Of a DNA stretch of 64,000 nucleotides, positions 34,892 through 44,745 are shown in pieces. Every line of letters starts with the position of its first letter. Within the stretch, counting starts at the first letter, position 1. The stretch spans positions 4,432,501 through 4,496,500 of the forward strand of contig NZ_CP022219.1 of the NCBI RefSeq assembly GCF_004114915.1, in the 5' to 3' direction. The position numbers were made by a program, and so were the translations under genes. Below the pieces are notes generated by a model. It searched no databases, was not told where the DNA came from, and saw only the letters and a program-made list of their open reading frames with translations. The DNA is from Bradyrhizobium guangxiense (GTDB taxonomy: Bacteria > Pseudomonadota > Alphaproteobacteria > Rhizobiales > Xanthobacteraceae).

Positions 34892-35974
34892 ATGCACGGA
34901 CTGCTGCCCGCGCTGAAGCGCGGCTTCAAGAAATGGATCGGTTGGCGTCGGCTCGGAGTTGCCGCGAGCATCTTCATCATCGCCTTCGCGATCACCACGC
35001 TGGTGCGGACCCTCAAGGGCATCGATACCGGGGTCATCCTGACGGCGTTAACCGAGATTCCCCGCGGGAGTATCGGGATGGCGGCAGTCTGCGTGTTTTT
35101 CGCGTTCTGTACGCTGACCTTTTACGACTTTTTTGCACTGCGAACGATCGGCAAGAAGCACGTGCCTTATCGCATCGCGGCGCTCTCCAGCTTCACGTCC
35201 TATTCGATCGGCCACAACATCGGCGCCACCGTCTTCACCGGCGGTGCGATCCGCTTCCGGATCTATTCCGACTACGGACTGAACGCGATCGACGTCGCAA
35301 AGATCTGCTTCCTGTCGGGCCTGACCTTCTGGCTCGGTAACATCTTCGTGCTCTCGATCGGCATGGCGATCCATCCGGATGCCGCCTCCTCGATGGATCA
35401 GCTGCCCTCGTCGCTCAACCGGCTGATCGCGCTTGGCGGCCTCGCCTCGATCATCGCCTACCTGGTCTGGCTCAGCATGGGCGAGAAGCGGCGCGAGCTC
35501 GGCCAGAAGGGCTGGAAGGTGGTGCTGCCGTCGGCTCCGCTGACGCTGGTCCAGATCCTGATCGGCGTGATCGATCTCGGCTTCTGCGCCACCGCGATGT
35601 ACCTCCTGATGCCGGCCAATCCGCCGATCGACTTCATGTCGCTTGCCGTGGTGTTCATCCTGGCGACGCTGCTCGGCTTCGCCAGTCACGCCCCCGGCTC
35701 GATCGGCGTGTTCGATGCCGCCATGCTGCTGGCACTACCCGAATTCGGCCGCGAGCAGCTTCTGGCGACGCTGCTGGTGTTCCGCATCCTCTATTTCGTG
35801 ATCCCGTTCGGCCTCGCCATCTCCATCATGGGCACGCGCGAGCTCTGGATGAACGTGGTCGAGCCCTGGCAGGAGCGGCGGCGGCTGGCGGAGGCCTGCG
35901 CGCAGGCCAATCTGCCCAAAGAGGTAACGCCAATGGAGCGCGAGCGGCTGCTGCGGCAGGCCAACAAGCGCTAA
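34892..35974 (+). CDS. UPF0104 / MprF-like integral membrane protein
   Basis: A 360-residue protein with about eight membrane segments. It resembles the transmembrane half of lysylphosphatidylglycerol synthase: the pair SIGHNIGATVFTGGAIRFRIY, then FLSGLTFWLGN, and later LGFASHAPGSIGVFDAAMLLAL, are the family's conserved glycine and charged positions. The C-terminal tRNA-dependent transferase half of MprF is absent, so it cannot aminoacylate lipids alone. It is more likely a lipid flippase or transporter-like protein. GGGAGG lies 4-9 bases upstream of the ATG. It precedes the SGNH hydrolase by 83 bases. Confidence 0.8.
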   Translation: MHGLLPALKRGFKKWIGWRRLGVAASIFIIAFAITTLVRTLKGIDTGVILTALTEIPRGSIGMAAVCVFFAFCTLTFYDFFALRTIGKKHVPYRIAALSSFTSYSIGHNIGATVFTGGAIRFRIYSDYGLNAIDVAKICFLSGLTFWLGNIFVLSIGMAIHPDAASSMDQLPSSLNRLIALGGLASIIAYLVWLSMGEKRRELGQKGWKVVLPSAPLTLVQILIGVIDLGFCATAMYLLMPANPPIDFMSLAVVFILATLLGFASHAPGSIGVFDAAMLLALPEFGREQLLATLLVFRILYFVIPFGLAISIMGTRELWMNVVEPWQERRRLAEACAQANLPKEVTPMERERLLRQANKR

Positions 35975-36057
35975 GGCACGCGGCTAGACAAAGGTTGCGG
36001 CCGGAAGGGCGATCGTCTCTTATTTCCGCCTCAACTTTGCCGTTGAAGACGCGGGCC

Positions 36058-38010
36058 ATGATCCCTGTATTCCTTCGTACCCTTTCCGCAGGCGCCCTGC
36101 TGCTGGCCGGGCTTTTGACCATTTTGCCGGCCGAGCGCGCCGCCGCTCAGGACGCCGGTCCCCTGCAGATCAGCTGGGAGGTGCGTAACCGCTTCCGGCT
36201 GTTCCGCGAGGAGCGCGACTTCCTGCTCCATGTCGAGAATGCGCGTAACCGCAGCATCCTGGCCGCCGAGCAATCGCTGGAGCTCCAGAGCGAAGGCCGC
36301 GGCTGGGCCCGCAACATGGTCAACCGCCTCTGCATCGACCTTCAGGGCCGCGTCAACCAGCCCTGCACCCGCGACAACACCAAGGAAAACTACCTCACCC
36401 CGATCGACCATCCCGTCACCGTGCGCCTCGTTGGCGCCGTGCCGGTCGGCGCCACCTGCGCCTGGTCGTTCGACGACGGCGACGGTCCGCAACAATCGAC
36501 CTTCGACTGCGCCGAGCCGATCAATCTGCGCGTCCGCTACGGCAAGCAGACGGTCGCAACAGTCGACGTCTCCTCCGGCTCCGACCCGACCCAGCGCGTC
36601 CAGACGGAGATCCAGGTCCGCGACATCTTCATCGCCGGCCTCGGGGACAGCATCGCCTCGGGCGAAGGCAATCCCGACCGGCCGCTGGCGCTGTCGGATG
36701 AAGGCTTCTGCTTCCGTTCCTATCTCGGCACGGCTGGCGCGCAGTACTCCCGGCCGAGCCGCCACGGCTTCAAGGGCGGCCGCGCCTGCGAGGCGCCCGA
36801 CACGCTCGCGAACTGGCAGCGCTACAGCGCACTCTGGTTCAATGCACCCTGCCACCGCTCGCTGTACAGCTACCAGACCCGCACCGCGCTGGCGCTCGCG
36901 GTGCGCTACACCCACATCGCCGTGACCTACCTGCCGCTCGCCTGCACCGGCGCCAGCATCGGCGACGGGCTGCTCGGCTCGCAGCGCGCCCGCGAATGCC
37001 CGCCCGGCAAGTCCGGCGTCTGCAACACCAGCGTGACCGCGCAAGTCGCCGAACTGCGCGAGGCCCTGACCGCCGCGAAGAAGCGCCAGCCAGACCGCAC
37101 GCTCGACCTCGTTCTGCTATCGGTCGGCGCCAACGACGTCTATTTCTCCGGACTCGTCGCCGACGTCATCGTCGACACCGCGACCGAGCGAGCGCTGTTC
37201 CGCCGCTCCGGCGTGATGGCGAGCGTCGACGATTCCCGCGACGCGCTGGCGCGCGAGCTGCCGCAGAACTTCGTCAAGCTGCGCGAGGCACTGAAGCCGC
37301 TGGTCGGCGGCGACCTCTCGCACGTGGTCTACGTCTCCTACGCCAATCCCGCGCTCGCCGACGGCGGCGTGCCCTGCCGCGGCGGCCGGGCCGGCTTCGA
37401 CATCCATCCATCCTTCAACGCCGATCCGCAGCGCCTTGCCCGCGTCTCGACCTTCGTCGATACCGAGTTCTTGCCGCAACTGAAGGGGCTCGCCACCTGC
37501 ACGCGCGGCGCGCTGTGTCGCGATCAGGAGTCCGACCGCATGACCTTCGTCGATGCGCATCAGGCCGCGTTCGCCGATCACGGCTTCTGCGCGCATTCCG
37601 GCAATGATCCCGAATTCGACCGCAGCTGCTTTGCCGAGAACGGCCAGAGCTTCAATCCTGATATCGTCAGCGCGGCGAGCCAGCCGATGCTGTGCGGCCG
37701 CGGCGCCTCTGAGTATCGCGCCTATCTGCCGCGCGCGCGCTGGATCCGCGACGCCAATGACAGCTATTTTGCCGCGATGACCTATCCGCAAGGCTTGCCG
37801 GCGGCGAGCCAGCCGACCGACATTCACGACGCGACCTGGGGCGTGCTCTCCGCCGTCTATGGCGGCGCAGTGCATCCGAGCGCCGAAGGCCACGCCGCGA
37901 TGGCGGATGCGGCACTGCCGGCCGCAAGCGCCATGCTCGGGCTGGATGCCGTACCGCCGAACGTGACGCGCGGGTTTTTGCCGCAATTGTTGCCGAGCGC
38001 GCAGCAGTAG
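36058..38010 (+). CDS. Secreted SGNH/GDSL hydrolase
   Basis: A 650-residue exported protein with a signal peptide (MIPVFLRTLSAGALLLAGLLTILP, likely cut after AERAAAQ). The hydrolase part starts near residue 190 with block I FIAGLGDSIASGEGNP (nucleophile Ser). It has a block III-like LSVGANDVYFSG with Gly and Asn for the oxyanion hole. It ends with block V HPSAEGHAAMADAAL carrying the His of the triad. The N-terminal 180 residues are beta-rich and unassigned. Several paired cysteines fit a periplasmic or extracellular enzyme. The substrate could be a lipid or acylated polysaccharide; sequence alone does not decide. Confidence 0.85.
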   Translation: MIPVFLRTLSAGALLLAGLLTILPAERAAAQDAGPLQISWEVRNRFRLFREERDFLLHVENARNRSILAAEQSLELQSEGRGWARNMVNRLCIDLQGRVNQPCTRDNTKENYLTPIDHPVTVRLVGAVPVGATCAWSFDDGDGPQQSTFDCAEPINLRVRYGKQTVATVDVSSGSDPTQRVQTEIQVRDIFIAGLGDSIASGEGNPDRPLALSDEGFCFRSYLGTAGAQYSRPSRHGFKGGRACEAPDTLANWQRYSALWFNAPCHRSLYSYQTRTALALAVRYTHIAVTYLPLACTGASIGDGLLGSQRARECPPGKSGVCNTSVTAQVAELREALTAAKKRQPDRTLDLVLLSVGANDVYFSGLVADVIVDTATERALFRRSGVMASVDDSRDALARELPQNFVKLREALKPLVGGDLSHVVYVSYANPALADGGVPCRGGRAGFDIHPSFNADPQRLARVSTFVDTEFLPQLKGLATCTRGALCRDQESDRMTFVDAHQAAFADHGFCAHSGNDPEFDRSCFAENGQSFNPDIVSAASQPMLCGRGASEYRAYLPRARWIRDANDSYFAAMTYPQGLPAASQPTDIHDATWGVLSAVYGGAVHPSAEGHAAMADAALPAASAMLGLDAVPPNVTRGFLPQLLPSAQQ

Positions 38011-38022
38011 GGGCGCAAGCGC

Positions 38023-38081
38023 CGTAGCCCGGATGACCGAAAGCGAAATCCGGGACAACTCTCCCCGCATGTAGGGCTACG
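38023..38081. repeat. Intergenic inverted repeat
   Basis: CGTAGCCC (38023-38030) and GGGCTACG (38074-38081) bracket a second imperfect hairpin (CCCGGAT with ATCCGGG). This is another short repeat type typical of Bradyrhizobium intergenic DNA. It lies just after the hydrolase stop and may help end its transcript. Confidence 0.65.
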
Positions 38082-38095
38082 CTGCCGCCACACTC

Positions 38096-38203
38096 TCGGT
38101 GTCATCGCCCGCGCAGGCGGGCGATCCAGTAATCCGAGACACCTGTGATTGAATCGAGAAGCCGCAGCGTACTGGATTCCCCGCCTTCGCGGGGAATGAC
38201 AGT
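38096..38203. repeat. Intergenic repeat (copy 2)
   Basis: A 108-bp element with terminal hairpins CGCCCG..CGGGCG and CCCCGCCTTCGCGGGG, and inner inverted sequences GATCCAGTA and TACTGGATT. A decayed copy lies at 33793-33892. From 38204 to 38372 no gene is seen; this must hold the transporter promoter. Confidence 0.75.
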
Positions 38204-38372
38204 TTAAGTGCGCAGCACCAGCTTGCTCACGCATCACAACGGTCGTTCCCCTCATCCGCCGTTCCATCAATCCAAAAACGGCATCGATCGATACTGCCTT
38301 CAACTTGGACACTTCGCCGCGCGCGCCTCTAGGAGTCGCCTTGAGGAAATGTTCGAGTCAAGGAGGCGCCCG

Positions 38373-39725
38373 ATGAGCGCAGTGGTGTCCGCAGCGGACG
38401 CGAGGAGGACCCGCGTCAGGCTGCTCATCGTGACCATGTTGTTCCTGGTCACCACGGTGAATTATGCCGACCGCGCCACGCTGTCGATTGCAGGCCCCGC
38501 GCTCTCCAAGGAGCTGCATCTCGATCCCGTCGCCATGGGCTGGATCTTCTCGGCATTCGGCTGGTCCTATGTCGTGGCGCAGGTGCCGGGCGGCTGGCTG
38601 CTCGACCGCTACGGCTCGCGCCTCGTCTATGCCTTCAGCATCATCATCTGGTCGCTGTTCACGTTGATGCAGGGCTGGGTTGGCTTCCTCAGCGCCGGGA
38701 CCGCCGTCGTCGTGCTGTTCGCGCTGCGCCTACTTGTCGGCGTCGCGGAAGCGCCGTCCTTCCCCGCCAATGCCCGCATCGTCGCGGCGTGGTTTCCGGG
38801 CAACGAGCGCGGCACCGCGTCGGCCTTCTTCAATTCGGGGCAGTATTTCGCCACCGTGATCTTCGCGCCGCTGATGGGCTGGATCGCGCACGCCTATGGC
38901 TGGCGCTTCGTGTTCTTCGTGATGGGCGCGCTCGGCATCGTCATGGGCCTGGTCTGGCTCAAGACCATCTACGGCCCGAAGGAGCATCCCTCGATCAACG
39001 AGGCCGAATTCGACTACATCAAGGAAGGTGGCGCGCTGGTCGATCTCGATGCGCCCAAGGACGATCTGCCCCGCGCGCGTGCGCCCGAGGCCGGCTCCGG
39101 CTGGGACCACATCCGCCAGCTGCTCTCCAACCGCATGATGCTCGGCGTCTATCTCGGCCAGTACTGCATCAACACGCTGACCTATTTCTTCCTGACCTGG
39201 TTTCCGGTCTATCTCGTCAAGGAGCGCGGCCTGTCGATCCTGCAGGCCGGCTTCGTCGCGACGCTGCCGGCGCTGTGCGGCTTCATCGGCGGCGTGCTCG
39301 GCGGCATCATCTCCGATGCGATCCTGCGCCGGACCGGCTCGCTGACCATGGCGCGCAAGATCCCGATCGTCGGCGGCATGCTGCTGTCGATGTCGATCAT
39401 CGCCTGCAACTATGTCGAGGGACAGGCGCTGGTGGTCGGCTTCATGGCGCTCGCCTTCTTCGGCAAGGGCATCGGCGCGCTCGGCTGGGCGGTCGTCTCC
39501 GACACCTCGCCGAAGGAAGCCGGCGGCGTCTCGGGCGGCCTGTTCAACACCTTCGGCAATTTGTCCTCGATCACGACGCCGATCGTGATCGGCTACATCC
39601 TCGCCGCGACCGGCTCCTTCAACGGGGCGCTGGTGTTCGTCGGCCTCAACGCGCTGGTGGCGGCATTCGCCTATCTCGTCGTCGTCGGCAAGATCGAGCG
39701 GGTGACGCTCAAACGTTCCTCCTGA
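38373..39725 (+). CDS. MFS transporter, glucarate/galactarate type (ACS family)
   Basis: A 450-residue, 12-helix major facilitator. The first helix reads LFLVTTVNYADRATLSIAGPAL, and the loop motif PGGWLLDRYGSRLVY and ALRLLVGVAEAPSFPANARIVAAWFPGNERG are the marks of the anion:cation symporter family that includes GudP and GarP. It should take up aldaric acids by proton symport. The start at 38373 follows AGGAGG by 7 bases; longer frames lack a ribosome site. It heads the aldarate locus and has its own terminator before the LysR gene. Confidence 0.85.
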   Translation: MSAVVSAADARRTRVRLLIVTMLFLVTTVNYADRATLSIAGPALSKELHLDPVAMGWIFSAFGWSYVVAQVPGGWLLDRYGSRLVYAFSIIIWSLFTLMQGWVGFLSAGTAVVVLFALRLLVGVAEAPSFPANARIVAAWFPGNERGTASAFFNSGQYFATVIFAPLMGWIAHAYGWRFVFFVMGALGIVMGLVWLKTIYGPKEHPSINEAEFDYIKEGGALVDLDAPKDDLPRARAPEAGSGWDHIRQLLSNRMMLGVYLGQYCINTLTYFFLTWFPVYLVKERGLSILQAGFVATLPALCGFIGGVLGGIISDAILRRTGSLTMARKIPIVGGMLLSMSIIACNYVEGQALVVGFMALAFFGKGIGALGWAVVSDTSPKEAGGVSGGLFNTFGNLSSITTPIVIGYILAATGSFNGALVFVGLNALVAAFAYLVVVGKIERVTLKRSS

Positions 39726-39757
39726 GGGCTCCCATGGGAGCTTGACCAGGCAACTCA

Positions 39758-39790
39758 ACGGCGGCCCCAAAAGCCGCCGTCTTTGTTTTG
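39758..39790 (+). terminator. Terminator of the transporter gene
   Basis: An 8-bp perfect stem ACGGCGGC and GCCGCCGT (39758-39765 with 39773-39780), followed by CTTTGTTTTG. A clear intrinsic terminator, so the LysR gene needs its own promoter. Confidence 0.85.
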
Positions 39791-39822
39791 GGGGTGATCG
39801 ATGCTAGAAGTGCCGGGGAAAC

Positions 39823-39840
39823 GCCTTATTCATCTAAGGC
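39823..39840 (+). promoter_or_regulatory. Inverted repeat over the LysR ribosome site
   Basis: GCCTTA-N6-TAAGGC is a perfect inverted repeat 8 bases before the ATG. Its right arm contains the only good ribosome-binding sequence (AAGG). It could be an operator for autoregulation or an RNA hairpin that hides the ribosome site. Confidence 0.5.
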
Positions 39841-39848
39841 ATGTATCG

Positions 39849-40754
39849 ATGTTCGACCTCAACCAGCTCCGCTGTTTCGTCACAGTGGCGGAGGAATTGC
39901 ATTTCGGCCGCGCCGCTGTGCGGCTGAACATGACACAGCCGCCGCTATCCCGGCAGATCCAGGTGCTCGAGCACATCATCGATGCCCCGCTGTTGGAGCG
40001 CACCAGCCGCTCGGTCCGGCTCACTCCTGCCGGGCGCAGCTTCCTGCCGGAGGCGCGCCGCATCCTCAAGCTTGCCGAAAGCGCTTCGCAGGTCGCCCGC
40101 CGCATCGCGCTCGGCAAGACCGGCTCGCTGAAGATCGGTTTCACCGCGGCCGCGGCCTATGGCTTCCTGCCCGAGCTCGTCGCCGCCTGTCGCGCCAGGC
40201 TGCCCGAGGTGGACTTCTCGCTGAAGGAGATGGTGTCGGGCGATCAGTTCGAGGCGCTGACCTCGGGCCAGATCGACGCCGGCCTGCTCAGGCCGCCAAT
40301 CGCGCGCCCCGAGCTCGCCAGCCGCCGCGTCGTCGCCGAGCCCCTGCTCGCCGCGATCCCGAAGAAGCATCCGCTCGCCAATGCCGACAGCATCACCATC
40401 AAGGATTTCGACGACCAGCCCTTCGTGATGTATTCGCCCTATGAGAGCCGCTACTTCCACGACCTGCTGGTGGCGCTGTTCACCCGCGCCGACGTGCTGC
40501 CGCGCTACGTCCAGCACCTCAGCCAGATCCACTCGATCCTCGCCATGGTGCGCGCCGGCCTCGGCCTTGCCATCGTGCCGGCGGCGGCTGCGAGCCTGAA
40601 GATTTCCGACGTGCGGCTGCGGCCCCTGAAGCTGCGCACGCGCGTTCCCGTCGAGCTGTTCATGGTCTGGCGCCGCGAGGACGAGAATCCGCTGCTGTCG
40701 GCGCTGGTCAAAATCGCCGGTGAATTGTCCTCCGCGGAGGTGGCGGAAGATTGA
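39849..40754 (+). CDS. LysR-type regulator of the aldarate locus
   Basis: A 301-residue LysR protein. The N-terminal helix-turn-helix (FDLNQLRCFVTVAEELHFGRAAVRLNMTQPPLSRQIQ) is followed by the linker helix and an effector domain from about residue 90 (GSLKIGFTAAAAYGFLP). It lies between the transporter and kdgD, all on the plus strand, so it most likely responds to glucarate, galactarate or a pathway intermediate. The start at 39849 places the DNA-binding domain at residue 1; an upstream ATG at 39801 would add 16 atypical residues and cross the inverted repeat. Confidence 0.85.
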   Translation: MFDLNQLRCFVTVAEELHFGRAAVRLNMTQPPLSRQIQVLEHIIDAPLLERTSRSVRLTPAGRSFLPEARRILKLAESASQVARRIALGKTGSLKIGFTAAAAYGFLPELVAACRARLPEVDFSLKEMVSGDQFEALTSGQIDAGLLRPPIARPELASRRVVAEPLLAAIPKKHPLANADSITIKDFDDQPFVMYSPYESRYFHDLLVALFTRADVLPRYVQHLSQIHSILAMVRAGLGLAIVPAAAASLKISDVRLRPLKLRTRVPVELFMVWRREDENPLLSALVKIAGELSSAEVAED

Positions 40755-40885
40755 TGCTGATTTCGCATCGGTCGATATAGGCTTTGGCTTGGACCCGCAT
40801 CGAACGGTCTCCTAAACCACGGCGCATGGACGCGCAGGCCTCATGGTTCGCGTCCTCCACAACACGCACGAAGGGAGCAGCGCCC

Positions 40886-41830
40886 GTGAGCAAGATGACC
40901 CCGCAGGAAATGGCCCAGAAGATCGGATCGGGCCTCCTGTCCTTCCCCGTCACGCCGTTCAAGGCTGACTACTCCTTCGACGAGGCGACCTACCGCGCCA
41001 ACATGGACTGGCTGTGCGGCTACGAGGTTGCCGGCCTGTTCGCCGCCGGCGGCACCGGCGAGTTCTTCTCGCTAACGCCAACCGAGGTTCCTGAAGTCGT
41101 CAAGGTCGCGGTCGAGGAGACCAAGGGTCGCGTGCCCGTGCTCGCCGGCACCGGCTACGGCACCGCGATCGCCCGCGAGATCGCGATCGGTGCGGAAAAG
41201 GCCGGCGCCGACGGTCTCCTGCTGCTGCCGCCCTATCTCACCCATTCCGAGCAGGATGGCCTTGCCGCCCATGTCGAGGCGATCTGCGCCGCCGTGAAGA
41301 TCGGCGTCATCGTCTACAACCGCGATAACGCGATCCTGCAGCCCGATACGCTGGCCCGCCTTGCCGAACGCTGCCCGAACCTCGTCGGCTACAAGGACGG
41401 CATCGGCGACATCGAGCTGATGACCCGCGTCTACACCAAGCTCGGCGATCGCCTCACCTATGTCGGCGGCCTGCCGACCGCGGAGACCTTCGCGCTGCCC
41501 TATCTCGACATGGGCGTGACCACCTATTCGTCGGCCGTGTTCAATTTCGTGCCGGAGTTCGCGACCAATTTCTACACGGCCGTACGCAAGCGTGACCACG
41601 CCACCATCCAGGCCGGCCTGAAGAATTTCATCCTGCCGCTGATCGCGATCCGCAACCGCAAGAAAGGTTATGCGGTCTCGATCATCAAGGCTGGCATGAA
41701 GGTGATCGGCCGCGACTCCGGTCCGGTCCGTCCGCCGCTCACCGACCTCACCGAGCAGGAGATCGCGGAGCTGACCGCTCTCGTCGAGAAGCTTCCCGCC
41801 GCACGATCGTCACAACAGGCTGCAGAATAG
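40886..41830 (+). CDS. kdgD: 5-dehydro-4-deoxyglucarate dehydratase
   Basis: A 314-residue member of the DHDPS/NAL class I aldolase family. The Schiff-base lysine is in [10 protein letters not shown], the catalytic tyrosine in VIVYNRDN and the substrate loop in [12 protein letters not shown]; the last matches KdgD rather than DapA. It removes water and CO2 from 5-keto-4-deoxyglucarate to give 2,5-dioxovalerate. The GTG at 40886 is preferred, with GGGAG about 8 bases upstream; an ATG at 40895 is the alternative. gudD follows after 25 bases, so they are co-transcribed. Confidence 0.9.
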   Translation: MSKMTPQEMAQKIGSGLLSFPVTPFKADYSFDEATYRANMDWLCGYEVAGLFAAGGTGEFFSLTPTEVPEVVKVAVEETKGRVPVLAGTGYGTAIAREIAIGAEKAGADGLLLLPPYLTHSEQDGLAAHVEAICAAVKIGVIVYNRDNAILQPDTLARLAERCPNLVGYKDGIGDIELMTRVYTKLGDRLTYVGGLPTAETFALPYLDMGVTTYSSAVFNFVPEFATNFYTAVRKRDHATIQAGLKNFILPLIAIRNRKKGYAVSIIKAGMKVIGRDSGPVRPPLTDLTEQEIAELTALVEKLPAARSSQQAAE

Positions 41831-41855
41831 CAGCAAACAAGAGGAGGAGCGTGCG

Positions 41856-43199
41856 ATGGCCCAGACTGAGATCTCTGGCGCACCGGTCGTCACGGCGATG
41901 CAGGTGATCCCGGTTGCGGGCCGCGACAGCATGCTCCTCAACCTCAGCGGCGCGCACGCGCCGTTCTTCACCCGCAACATCGTCATCCTCACCGACAATG
42001 CCGGCCACACTGGCGTTGGCGAGGTGCCGGGCGGGCAGAAGATCTGGCAGACGCTGCAGGACGCGCGCGACCTCGTGATCGGCAAAACCGTCGGCGCGAT
42101 GAACAACATCCTCGCCGACGTTCGCACCGCCTTCGCCGACCGCGATGCCGGCGGCCGCGGCAAGCAGACCTTCGATCTCCGCGTCATGATCCACGCGGTC
42201 ACGGCGATCGAATCCGCGCTGCTCGACCTGCTCGGCCAGCATCTGGGCCTGCCGGTCGCAGCCCTGCTCGGCGAGGGCCAGCAGCGCAACAGCGTCGAGA
42301 CGCTCGGCTACCTCTTCTTCGTCGGCGACCGGCGCAAGAGCAAGCTCGACTACGTCACGGGCGAAACTGGCAAGCCTGAGTGGTTCAACCTCCGCCATCA
42401 GGAGGCGATGACCCCGGAGACCATTGTCCGGCTCGCCGAAGCCACCCACGACCATTACGGCTTCGTCGACTTCAAGCTGAAAGGCGGCGTGCTGCGCGGC
42501 GAGCAGGAGATCGAGGCGGTCACGGCCATCGCAAAGCGCTTCCCGAGCGCACGGGTGACGCTCGACCCCAACGGCGCCTGGTCGCTGGACGAGGCGATCA
42601 GCCTCTGCAAGGGCATGCACGGCATCCTCGCCTATGCCGAGGACCCCTGCGGCGCCGAGGCCGGCTTCTCCGGCCGCGAGATCATGGCCGAGTTCCGCCG
42701 CGCCACGGGGCTGCCGACCGCGACCAACATGATCGCGACCGACTGGCGGCAGCTTTCCCATGCGCTGCGCTTGGGCGCGGTGGACATTCCACTGGCTGAT
42801 CCCCATTTCTGGACCATGCAAGGCTCGGTGCGCGTCGCCCAGACCTGCCGCGACAACGGCCTGACCTGGGGCTCGCACTCCAACAACCATTTCGACATTT
42901 CGCTGGCGATGTTCACCCATGTCGGAGCCGCCGCCCCCGGCAAGGCCACCGCGATCGACACCCACTGGATCTGGCAGGACGGCCAGGCGCTGACCAGGGA
43001 GCCGCTCCAGATCAAGGGCGGCAAGATTGCGGTCCCGGACCGGCCGGGCCTGGGTATCGAAATCGACAGGGCCGCTATCGACGCGGCGCATGACCTCTAC
43101 AAGCAGCATGGACTTGGCGCCCGGGATGACGCTATTGCCATGCAGGAGCTGATCCCAGGCTGGACCTTCGACGACAAGCGTCCCTGCCTCGTGCGTTAA
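41856..43199 (+). CDS. gudD: Glucarate dehydratase
   Basis: A 447-residue enolase-superfamily enzyme of normal GudD length. The catalytic bases are the KxK motif in VDFKLKGG and the His of [10 protein letters not shown]. The metal ligands include Asp in TLDPNGAW and Glu in AYAEDPCG. An N-terminal GARTRNI-like capping loop is present ([14 protein letters not shown]). It converts D-glucarate to 5-keto-4-deoxyglucarate, the KdgD substrate. GAGGAGGAGC precedes the ATG. It is followed by a palindromic repeat and then the dehydrogenase. Confidence 0.93.
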   Translation: MAQTEISGAPVVTAMQVIPVAGRDSMLLNLSGAHAPFFTRNIVILTDNAGHTGVGEVPGGQKIWQTLQDARDLVIGKTVGAMNNILADVRTAFADRDAGGRGKQTFDLRVMIHAVTAIESALLDLLGQHLGLPVAALLGEGQQRNSVETLGYLFFVGDRRKSKLDYVTGETGKPEWFNLRHQEAMTPETIVRLAEATHDHYGFVDFKLKGGVLRGEQEIEAVTAIAKRFPSARVTLDPNGAWSLDEAISLCKGMHGILAYAEDPCGAEAGFSGREIMAEFRRATGLPTATNMIATDWRQLSHALRLGAVDIPLADPHFWTMQGSVRVAQTCRDNGLTWGSHSNNHFDISLAMFTHVGAAAPGKATAIDTHWIWQDGQALTREPLQIKGGKIAVPDRPGLGIEIDRAAIDAAHDLYKQHGLGARDDAIAMQELIPGWTFDDKRPCLVR

Positions 43200-43208
43200 A
43201 ATACTTCA

Positions 43209-43257
43209 GGCATGATCCCGGAAAAGTGGACACCGGTTTTCCGATCAGGATCATGCC
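43209..43257. repeat. 49-bp nested palindromic repeat (copy 2)
   Basis: Arms GGCATGATCC and GGATCATGCC enclose CGGAAAA and TTTTCCG, in the same spacing as the copy at 25991-26039. It sits inside the operon between gudD and the dehydrogenase, 10 bases after the gudD stop and 20 before the next start. Confidence 0.85.
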
Positions 43258-43276
43258 CTTGAACATGGAGGAAAAG

Positions 43277-44725
43277 ATGACTGCGATCCTGAAGAACTTC
43301 ATCGGCGGCGAATGGGTCGACGGCTCCGGCGTCACCAGGAACATCAACCCCTCCAACACCAACGACGTCGTCGGCGAATACGCCAAGGCCGACAAGGCGC
43401 AGACCGAGAAGGCCATCGCCGCCGCCAAGGCCGCCTTCCCGGCCTGGTCGCAGTCGACGCCGCAGGCGCGCTTCGACGCACTGAACAAGGTTTCGCTCGA
43501 GATCCTCGCCCGCAAGGAAGAGCTCGGCCGCCTGCTCGCGCGCGAGGAAGGCAAGACCCTGCCCGAGGGCATCGGCGAGGTCGCCCGCGCCGGCCAGATT
43601 TTTGCGTTCTTCGCCGGCGAGGCGCTGCGCCTGATCGGCGAGAAGGGTGCCTCCGTCCGTCCCGGCCTCGACGTCGAGCTCACCCGTGAGCCGGTCGGCG
43701 TCGTCGGCATGATCACGCCCTGGAATTTCCCGATCGCGATTCCCGCCTGGAAGATCGCGCCGGCGCTCTGCTACGGCAACACGGTGGTGTTCAAGCCGGC
43801 CGAGCTGGTGCCGGGCTCGGGCCACGCGCTCGCCGAAATCATCCCCCGCTCCGGCATTCCCGCCGGCGTGTTCAACCTCGTGGTCGGCTCCGGCTCGGTG
43901 GTCGGCCAGACTCTGCTCGATCACCCGGACGTGGCCGCGATCTCCTTCACCGGCTCGGTGCAGACAGGGCGCAAGATCGCGCAGGCCTGCGTGCTCTCAA
44001 ATCCCATGAAGAAGTTCCAGCTCGAGATGGGCGGCAAGAATCCGCTGGTCGTGCTCGACGACGCGGACCTGAAGACCGCCGTCGAGGTCGCCGTCAACGG
44101 CGCCTATTTCTCGACCGGCCAGCGCTGCACCGCATCGTCCCGCCTGATCGTCACCGAGGGCATCCATGACCGCTTCGTCGCGGCAATGGCCGAGCGCCTG
44201 AACAGCCTGTCGGTCGACGACGCGCTCAAGGCCGGCGTGCATATCGGCCCCGTGGTCGACCAGAGCCAGCTCGACCAGGACCTGCGCTACATCAAGATCG
44301 GCCAGGACGAGGGCGCCAAGCTCGCCTTCGGCGGCGAGCTGCTCAAGCGCGAGAACCCCGGCCATTATTTGCAGCCGGCGCTGTTCACCGAGGCCAACAA
44401 CAACATGCGCATCGCGCGCGAGGAAATTTTCGGCCCCGTCGCCGCCGTCATCCGCGCCAAGAACTACGAGGAGGCGCTGGCGATCTCCAACGACACCGAG
44501 TTCGGCCTCGCCTCCGGCATCTGCACCACCAGCCTGAAATACGCCTCGCACTACAAGCGCAACAGCGAGTCCGGCATGGTGATGGTCAATTTGCCGACCG
44601 CCGGCGTCGACTATCACGTGCCGTTCGGCGGCCGGAAGGGCTCGAGCTACGGCGCCCGCGAGCAGGGCTCCTACGCACGCGAGTTCTACACCACGGTGAA
44701 GACGGCCTATACGTTCCCGGGCTGA
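43277..44725 (+). CDS. 2,5-dioxovalerate (alpha-ketoglutarate semialdehyde) dehydrogenase
   Basis: A 482-residue aldehyde dehydrogenase. It has TPWNFPIAIPAWK, the NAD-binding SFTGSVQTGRKI, the catalytic Glu in QLEMGGKNPLVV and the catalytic Cys in GQRCTASSR. The length is normal. Its position between gudD/kdgD and garD identifies the substrate as 2,5-dioxovalerate, oxidised to 2-oxoglutarate. GGAGG lies 5 bases before the ATG at 43277; the longer frame from 43226 begins inside the palindromic repeat and is rejected. Family assignment is firm; substrate is from context. Confidence 0.9.
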   Translation: MTAILKNFIGGEWVDGSGVTRNINPSNTNDVVGEYAKADKAQTEKAIAAAKAAFPAWSQSTPQARFDALNKVSLEILARKEELGRLLAREEGKTLPEGIGEVARAGQIFAFFAGEALRLIGEKGASVRPGLDVELTREPVGVVGMITPWNFPIAIPAWKIAPALCYGNTVVFKPAELVPGSGHALAEIIPRSGIPAGVFNLVVGSGSVVGQTLLDHPDVAAISFTGSVQTGRKIAQACVLSNPMKKFQLEMGGKNPLVVLDDADLKTAVEVAVNGAYFSTGQRCTASSRLIVTEGIHDRFVAAMAERLNSLSVDDALKAGVHIGPVVDQSQLDQDLRYIKIGQDEGAKLAFGGELLKRENPGHYLQPALFTEANNNMRIAREEIFGPVAAVIRAKNYEEALAISNDTEFGLASGICTTSLKYASHYKRNSESGMVMVNLPTAGVDYHVPFGGRKGSSYGAREQGSYAREFYTTVKTAYTFPG

Positions 44726-44745
44726 GACACCGTAGGGATCGTAGA

